Source of the DNA: Legionella qingyii
GTDB taxonomy: Bacteria > Pseudomonadota > Gammaproteobacteria > Legionellales > Legionellaceae
DNA: 10,739 bases
Assembly: GCF_003184185.1 (NCBI RefSeq)
Contig: NZ_QHJG01000016.1
Location: 1 to 10,739 of the forward strand
Direction: 5' to 3'
In this document: in pieces, positions 8,469-10,739 of the stretch
How positions within the stretch are numbered: position 1 is the first letter of the stretch
Layout of the letters: each line of letters opens with the position of its first letter
Position numbers and translations under genes: made by a program
Notes under the pieces: generated by a model
Seen by the model: the letters and a program-made list of their open reading frames with translations, nothing else
Databases searched by the model: none
Told to the model about the DNA's origin: nothing

Positions 8469-9224
8469 TACTTAAAACGAAATTATAACCAACATGATAG
8501 CAAGTAGTCACCAAAATAAATAAATAATCTACAAGAAAAAACCCGTTCTTTTGCGCGACTCCTAGTTTTTGGTTTAGCATAATAACTTATAAGTGCTAGA
8601 AAAAAAGGTCATAAAAAGTAACATAATTAAAATGCGAGCAAAGATTAACTTGGCAAGGCATAAGGAAGACCAAGTAACCTCGGTTGTAACGAACAACCAC
8701 TAAAACAACGACATTTATTCAAATAAATACCTAATTCTGAAGGACAAACCCTTTTTTTTCAACAAAGCTAAAGACTGGGATTTTGTCCTGTCCAACGTCA
8801 TAAAGCGACCGGCGGTCTAGGAAGGATACTAATGTAGTTTTCCCATTATCCTCATGGTCCACTATTTTAATCAATAGTGTTATTCCACAATTGTTAATTA
8901 CCTTCCTTTCGTTTTGTCTGAAAACAACTCATGTGATAACTACTTTCAAGCCCTTTTCGTCATCGATTTATAGTTCTTCTAAATTTACCATGTCATGTAT
9001 TATAAAAACATGCTTGACTACAAGGTCGACATCTAAAACTATAACACCACGGACTCCCCTTAATAAAGTACTACCCACTATTAGCACTACTGTCGCGCCT
9101 GTCGGCCAAGACCCCTAAGCATGGGCTTAGGATAAACGCTCCGTCTCGTAAAAATCAAACCTACTCAACCTTACCGTTTTTCCTATTGCAAGCAACCAGA
9201 TCTTATCCTTTTAATTAGGGTATT
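8469..9224 (+). CDS. lepB: Signal peptidase I (leader peptidase)
   Basis: 251 residues, ATG at 8469, TAA at 9222-9224. The enzyme removes signal peptides from exported proteins at the outer face of the inner membrane, using a Ser/Lys dyad. Two membrane segments are visible, about 2-18 and 46-60. The catalytic domain contains EPFRIPSGSLEPTLLVGD (61-78), with Ser69 as the predicted nucleophile; the residue after it is Leu where Met is common. DYIKRVIGVPGD (121-132) has Lys124 as the predicted general base, and GDNRDDSADSR (203-213) is box E with Asp in place of the usual Asn. An AGGA site lies 9 bases before the ATG. The lepA-lepB order is conserved in proteobacteria and supports cotranscription. 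Confidence 0.97.
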
Positions 9225-9294
9225 CCTACGTTATAGCAAATACTAAGAGACTAGTTTTTTGCATGAAATTCAATTTCGTCTTTTCCTTATCGTT

Positions 9295-9687
9295 TACGTA
9301 TTTGTTTTCCCTTACTGAAAATATCCCTACTATAAATGTCAGCAACACTAACAATACCGACGTTAGCAACATTACGCACAATAAGGTCAAATAAACGTCA
9401 TAATGAGGTAATAATTTAGCCATTTTCCTAATTTAAGTCACGGAAATAGGTGTAATTCACCACTAGGGCACCGTCTACAATTAGAAGATTTCTCGTGGTA
9501 CCTATTTGCGAATCTATAATTACCCCACCTTTCAAATTTCCTTTTAGTCAATTACTAACTTGGATATCCAAGGTTATTTAAATCTCACTTTCACTTTATA
9601 GTTCAATAATTCGGGAATCATATATTATATTCGAATAATAAACTAAAACTAGTATGTCTTCTCCAACATCGTCCGTCACTTTCAACT
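9295..9687 (+). CDS. DUF4845 small membrane protein
   Basis: 130 residues, ATG at 9295, TGA at 9685-9687. After a short basic start (HKQKGMTFIG) there is one membrane segment at about 8-29 (valine- and isoleucine-rich), then RVIPVYLQYYSIIKSVKGL and a soluble domain of about 90 residues ending in a beta-rich KFRVKVKYQVIKPLVYNI stretch. This N-terminal layout and the place between lepB and rnc match the DUF4845 family, whose function is not established to my knowledge. The start resembles pilin-like leaders (GMTFIG), but no prepilin cleavage is claimed. An AAGGA site lies 7 bases before the ATG. Its 3' end overlaps the rnc start by 11 bases. Confidence 0.85.
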
Positions 9688-10363
9688 AAATCTTTCTGAT
9701 ACGTCCGCTAATTTAATATTTAAGTTATTATAACGGATAGAGTTCGTTCGAAATTGCGTAACATCACAACCATCACTTTTGATACTCGCAAAGCTCAAAG
9801 AACCTCTAAGTTAAAACTCAAAACATTAACGATTACTTAACAAAGTAGCAAAAGGGAATGTTTCGCTTCCGGTTAATTCAGCAAATGCAAGTAAAAATCA
9901 AGCCCCGCTCTACAACCAACTTAACCGATTTCTTTAACTAGACCCCCTAAAGGACAAAAATCCTGTTCCACTCAACTTTTCGCCTCCAAAAGCAGCACGG
10001 AGATAAGAACGACTACGATACCTTCGACAAAAACGTCGTTAAAAAGAACTACCCCCCTAGCTCTGTCGCTTTCTTCAATAAAATTTCAATATAGCTAGGT
10101 CTGAACGTCTAAGATTAAATTTACTAACGGATTTTCTACGATTTTGAGTTAATGTTCTTATAAATGTTCGACTTTTTTACCGAGAAGGTCTCATATGAAA
10201 CTGATTCCACCTTCCCCTACTCGTGTTAGTCTATAAGATATATTGTACATACCATTAACCTCGTTTTGTTGTTTGAAAACCGGTTCCTAGATTGGCATCT
10301 TTTCGTCTTGTTAATCGACGCTTCAGCTACAATCTCGATAATGCAAGTGGTTTTAGAGAAATC
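9677..10363 (+). CDS. rnc: Ribonuclease III
   Basis: 228 residues, GTG at 9677, TAG at 10361-10363. RNase III cuts double-stranded RNA, including the rRNA precursor, as a cytoplasmic dimer. The catalytic domain holds the signature ERFEFLGDSIL (37-47) with Glu40 and Asp44, and ILADAMEAVFAAIFLDGG (110-127) with Asp113 and Glu116, so the metal-binding residues are all present. A double-stranded RNA-binding domain starts near residue 154 (DAKTQLQEYLQAEK) and ends with GQGSNRRKAEQLAAKSMLELL. The GTG start fits the usual N-terminal length (KVDLERLCRRLNYKF) and overlaps the DUF4845 stop, implying translational coupling; a GAGG lies 12 bases upstream. In many proteobacteria era follows directly, but it is not found in the 376 bases that remain. 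Confidence 0.97.
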
Positions 10364-10739
10364 ATGTAATGCAACAAATTAAGTATCCAAAGTAGAGGAT
10401 AGCTCGCAGTTCGAGCGTACTCACTTTGGACTAACAGGGATAAAATTTTAGCTCCTTTTTTAAGTGGAATTTCCAAGTACACTAGGGAGGGGGGACTTGA
10501 AAGCCGTTCAGGACAAACTGAGACAGTTTGCTCATAAATCTGTATCCGCTCGCTGTGCTTGTTTCACTCCCGTTTAGGCACTACTTAATACCTTCGTTCA
10601 GTTTCTTGACAATCTACTAATATGAGGAAGTTTTACCTATGAGTAAATCCCTAATCGGGTTCGGTTTAATCCGTTTTAATAGTTAAATAGTAATTACTTG
10701 AATTATAAATAAATTATATAAACTATCATATTACCAGAT
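10364..10739. other. Region after rnc: no clear gene, possible gene remnant
   Basis: No intact gene is seen. On the complemented bases one frame from about 10498 reads FRQVLFDSVKRVFRHRRATRTK, meets a TGA at 10567-10569, then continues in the same frame with GQIRDELWKQVKELLDDY and a stop near 10649. The second piece faintly resembles the start of IS5-type transposases (DELW...LL pattern), so a decayed insertion sequence or an interrupted small gene is conceivable, but the evidence is thin. The last 60 bases are very AT-rich and end with TATAAT at 10728-10733, which could be the -10 box of a gene beyond the window. Confidence 0.35.
10386..10430. repeat. Two-tier hairpin 22 bases past the rnc stop
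   Basis: On the complement AGGTTTCA (10386-10393) pairs with TGAAACCT (10423-10430). Inside it CGAGC (10402-10406) pairs with GCTCG (10412-10416) around a 5-base loop. It begins 22 bases after the rnc stop, so it may terminate the lepA-rnc transcript or be a processing site, but there is no T-tract after it. Because RNase III acts on such stems, autoregulatory processing is a possibility only. Confidence 0.5.

Larger units (their letters stand above)
1..10739. other. Whole window printed in mirror polarity (complemented without reversal, or reversed without complement)
   Basis: Read as printed, neither strand shows a plausible protein longer than about 190 residues, and none resembles a known family. 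When each base is complemented with the order kept, long frames with unmistakable family motifs appear in both directions: LepA, signal peptidase I, RNase III, MltB, GspL, GspM, a dGTPase, a quinone-oxidoreductase-like enzyme and a SPOR lipoprotein. Start codons, Shine-Dalgarno sites and stops all fall correctly in that reading. Biology does not produce this, because the two strands of DNA are antiparallel, so the cause must be file handling or a deliberate control. All other entries use the corrected molecule with unchanged coordinates. Confidence 0.97.

Noticed and set aside
9226..9423. Literal minus-strand frame of 65 residues with a transmembrane-like stretch
   Set aside because: It overlaps the DUF4845 gene in the corrected reading, whose membrane segment gives a hydrophobic mirror image.
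1..10739. A novel system encoded by many short orphan ORFs
   Set aside because: The lack of recognisable genes in the literal reading is fully explained by inverted polarity; the corrected content is well-known housekeeping and secretion genes.
1..10739. CRISPR array, tRNA or rRNA genes
   Set aside because: No regularly spaced repeats, cloverleaf patterns or rRNA signatures were seen by eye in the literal or the corrected reading; no covariance-model search could be run.

Overview
MAIN RESULT. The window is printed with the wrong chemical polarity. Read literally 5'->3', neither strand carries a recognisable gene; the longest open frames are meaningless shadows. If every base is complemented WITHOUT reversing the order (equivalently, if the printed text is read right to left), nine intact, recognisable genes appear. 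The sequence is therefore either a strand written 3'->5' or a deliberately reversed control. All coordinates below are the window's own. The strand column describes the corrected molecule (base-by-base complement, same coordinates): '+' means left to right on the complemented bases, '-' means right to left on the printed bases. On the molecule exactly as printed, none of these would be expressed.

ORGANISM. After correction the DNA is AT-rich gammaproteobacterial. Type II secretion genes gspL-gspM sit apart from the other gsp genes, next to an mltB-type transglycosylase. The order lepA-lepB-DUF4845-rnc is the classic proteobacterial one. Base composition, a 251-residue signal peptidase I and a detached L-M pair fit Legionella or a close relative (inference from memory, no search run).

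LAYOUT. 1-735: gene-poor, with a possible broken small ORF and short hairpins. 736-2061 (-): HD-domain dGTP triphosphohydrolase. 2205-2720 (+): small SPOR-domain lipoprotein. 2736-2765: perfect 12-bp hairpin between convergent genes. 2783-6480 (-): mltB, gspL, gspM and a quinone-oxidoreductase-like dehydrogenase, listed in transcription order. 6481-6598: divergent promoter region. 6599-10363 (+): lepA, lepB, DUF4845 gene, rnc. 10364-10739: no clear gene, one structured hairpin and a possible gene remnant; era, the usual follower of rnc, is absent here.

HOW THEY WORK TOGETHER. The rightward block covers translation (LepA), cleavage of exported proteins at the inner membrane (LepB), a small membrane protein and RNA processing (RNase III). 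The leftward block pairs a cell-wall lytic enzyme with the inner-membrane platform proteins L and M of type II secretion. I found no new biological system; the polarity inversion is the real anomaly.
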